Positions 6,726 to 7,914 of a DNA stretch of 7,914 nt are shown piece by piece (position 1 is the stretch's first letter; each line of letters starts with the position of its first letter). The position numbers and the translations under genes were made by a program. The notes below the pieces were generated by a model. It saw nothing but the letters and a program-made list of their open reading frames with translations. It ran no database searches and had not been told where the DNA came from. The stretch lies in assembly GCA_019115725.1 (NCBI GenBank), contig DXCY01000131.1, positions 1 to 7,914 of the forward strand, given 5' to 3'. Origin of the DNA: Candidatus Luteimonas excrementigallinarum. GTDB taxonomy: Bacteria > Pseudomonadota > Gammaproteobacteria > Xanthomonadales > Xanthomonadaceae.

Positions 6726-6827
6726 GTATATCCCCAAGGCCCCGCGGGCCGGATAAAACCGGCGGATAGGATAGCGTAGGGCGACGCGCGGGCCGCTATC
6801 CGGCCCCGCGCCGGGGCCACCCGGCAA
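6726..6827 (-). promoter_or_regulatory. comEC-exbB intergenic region with stacked G+C-rich hairpins
   Basis: This 102-bp gap contains three perfect inverted repeats. Stem A is 7 bp (6802-6808 with 6812-6818, 3-base loop), 9 bases after the comEC stop. Stem B is 6 bp (6790-6795 with 6801-6806, 5-base loop) and shares bases with A, so the two cannot form together. Stem C is 5 bp (6748-6752 with 6759-6763, 6-base loop holding most of the TTTTAT run). No T-tract follows stem A, so it is not a classical terminator. The only A/T-rich patches that could hold a -10 box are near 6753-6776; I cannot name a -35 partner. A promoter or attenuator for the operon would fit here but is not shown. Confidence 0.35.
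6731..6735 (-). promoter_or_regulatory. Shine-Dalgarno-like GGGGA before the ExbB-type gene
   Basis: On the minus strand GGGGA lies five bases before the GTG at 6725. It supports this start over the longer frame that opens at 6827. Confidence 0.45.
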
Positions 6828-7914
6828 TCAGGGCACTTCCTCCGCGGGGGACGCGGCGGCCAGGCGGCGGGCGGCATCCCACAGCCGCGGCCGGGCCTGC
6901 CGGTGCTGCCGGGCCAACACGCCGCCCTCCTCCAGCCGTAGGCGCAGGGCACCGCCAGTAGCGGTGGACAGCACGCTGGCCCCGGCCTGCTGCCAACGCT
7001 GGACCACTTCGCCATCGGGATGGCCGAACCGGTTGCCATATCCCGCGGAGACCAGCGCGTACCCGGCTCCGGTAGCCTGGATGAACATCGGATCGGACGA
7101 CCCGCGGCTGCCGTGGTGGGCCGCCAGCACGATATCCGCACGCACGGAACCGGGATCGCGCCGGGTCATTTCCCGCTCCACCACCCGGCCGATATCGCCG
7201 GTGAGCAGCGCCACGCCGTGGGCGGTTTCCACACGCAGCACGCAGCTGGCCTCGTTGCCCAGATATGGAAAGTGCATGGTCGGATGGAGGAAGGTGAAGC
7301 GCACGCCGTCCACCTGCCATCCGCCGCCGGCCAGGCATGGCGCCGCCTCGCCCTGCTGCGGCGAACCGTTCGGCGCAAACAGCGCCCGCACCGGGAAGCG
7401 GCGCAGCACCGCGCCCAGGCCGCCGGCATGATCCGCATCACCGTGGCTGACCACCGCCCCATCCAGGCGCCGCACGCCCAGCGCCAGCAGGGCCGGCGCC
7501 ACCACCCGCTCACCCGCGTCGTAACCGTCAGGCACCGCCGGCCCCATGTCATACAGATAGGTATGGCGTGCCGTGCGCACCAGCACCGACAGCCCCTGCC
7601 CCACATCCAGCACCACCAGCTCGGCCTCGCCCTGGCGTGGCAGCTCCCGGTCGGGCCACAGCAGCGGCAGCCACAGCAGCGCCGCCAGCGCCTTGCCCGG
7701 CACTCCGCGCGGCAGCAGCAGCCAGAATGCGCCCAGCAACGCCAGCGGCAGCGCGTACCAGCGCGCCTCGGGCAGCCACCACAGGGAGAAGCGGCTGTCG
7801 GCCAGCCAGCCGAACAGCGGCCAGGACAGATCAAAGCACCAGGCAGCCAGCCTCCACGCCCAGACGCCCAGGCCGGCATGCAGCGCCTCCAGCCCGGTGC
7901 CCAGCAGCGACAGC
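6828..7914 (-). CDS. comEC: DNA internalization-related competence protein ComEC/Rec2, C-terminal part
   Basis: ComEC forms the inner-membrane channel that takes up single-stranded DNA during natural transformation. Only the last 361 codons are visible; the 5' end lies beyond the right edge and the frame is open from base 7913. Counting from there, residues about 1-85 are hydrophobic with several Trp-rich segments, the end of the Competence membrane domain. From about 97 (AELVVLDVGQGLSVLV) follows a metallo-beta-lactamase-like domain with SHGDADHAGG (His157, Asp159, Asp161, His162), LLTGD (about 236-240), AAHHGSRGSS (about 264-273) and FGHPDG (296-301). These are the expected ComEC motifs, and the metal-binding residues of the first motif are intact, unlike in homologues that have lost them. 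It is the upstream neighbour of the lipid A genes, as ycaI is next to msbA in E. coli; this does not imply shared function. Confidence 0.93.
   Translation of the reverse strand, partial: LSLLGTGLEALHAGLGVWAWRLAAWCFDLSWPLFGWLADSRFSLWWLPEARWYALPLALLGAFWLLLPRGVPGKALAALLWLPLLWPDRELPRQGEAELVVLDVGQGLSVLVRTARHTYLYDMGPAVPDGYDAGERVVAPALLALGVRRLDGAVVSHGDADHAGGLGAVLRRFPVRALFAPNGSPQQGEAAPCLAGGGWQVDGVRFTFLHPTMHFPYLGNEASCVLRVETAHGVALLTGDIGRVVEREMTRRDPGSVRADIVLAAHHGSRGSSDPMFIQATGAGYALVSAGYGNRFGHPDGEVVQRWQQAGASVLSTATGGALRLRLEEGGVLARQHRQARPRLWDAARRLAAASPAEEVP

Noticed and set aside
5667..6779. A plus-strand open frame of about 370 codons opposite the ExbB/ExbD genes
   Set aside because: It is in codon register with both genes, giving His- and Gln-rich shadow sequence; the minus-strand products have clear family motifs.
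6802..6818. A Rho-independent terminator after comEC
   Set aside because: The stem is perfect, but no T-run follows it on the minus strand, so I keep it only as a hairpin of unknown role.
6726..6827. An N-terminal extension of the ExbB-type protein from a TTG at 6827
   Set aside because: The extension is Pro-, Gly- and Arg-rich, runs through the hairpins, and the GTG at 6725 has a Shine-Dalgarno-like GGGGA and gives the usual N-terminus.

Overview
The window is a G+C-rich, tightly packed stretch of a gammaproteobacterial chromosome. The gene order, the protein sequences and the nearly complete use of G/C-ending codons fit a member of the Xanthomonadaceae (Stenotrophomonas, Xanthomonas, Pseudoxanthomonas or a relative). 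That placement is inferred from sequence character and remembered gene order, not from a database search. All eight genes lie on the minus strand, so transcription runs from right to left. I see no RNA genes, insertion sequences, CRISPR arrays or phage genes.

In the direction of transcription: (1) the C-terminal part of comEC, the DNA-uptake channel protein, cut by the right edge; (2) a gap of about 100 bp with G+C-rich hairpins; (3) an ExbB/TolQ-type and an ExbD/TolR-type protein, a proton-driven inner-membrane motor pair; (4) msbA, the lipid A flippase; (5) lpxK, the lipid A 4'-kinase; (6) a 93-bp gap with small repeats; (7) kdsB, which makes CMP-Kdo; (8) a low-molecular-weight protein tyrosine phosphatase; (9) a thioredoxin-fold/NHL-propeller protein that ends 12 bp from the left edge.

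From the ExbB-type gene to the NHL gene, the genes overlap by a few bases or lie within 15 bp of each other, apart from the lpxK-kdsB gap. They therefore look like one operon, with translational coupling at several junctions. The core function is making and exporting Kdo-lipid A: KdsB activates Kdo, LpxK completes the lipid A phosphate pattern needed before Kdo transfer, and MsbA flips the finished core-lipid A across the inner membrane. The motor pair joined to msbA may energise an envelope process linked to this export, but that is inference.

Most of the window is conserved housekeeping DNA and I found no convincing new system. The observations most worth a second look are: the NHL protein, whose thioredoxin-like domain has Ser-Ala-Trp-Ser where its family normally has Cys-X-X-Cys; the ExbB-type protein, which has Ala where the E. 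coli proteins have a conserved channel threonine in the third membrane helix; the fixed placement of the motor pair in a lipid A operon; and the absence of the small Trm112-family gene that separates lpxK and kdsB in E. coli.
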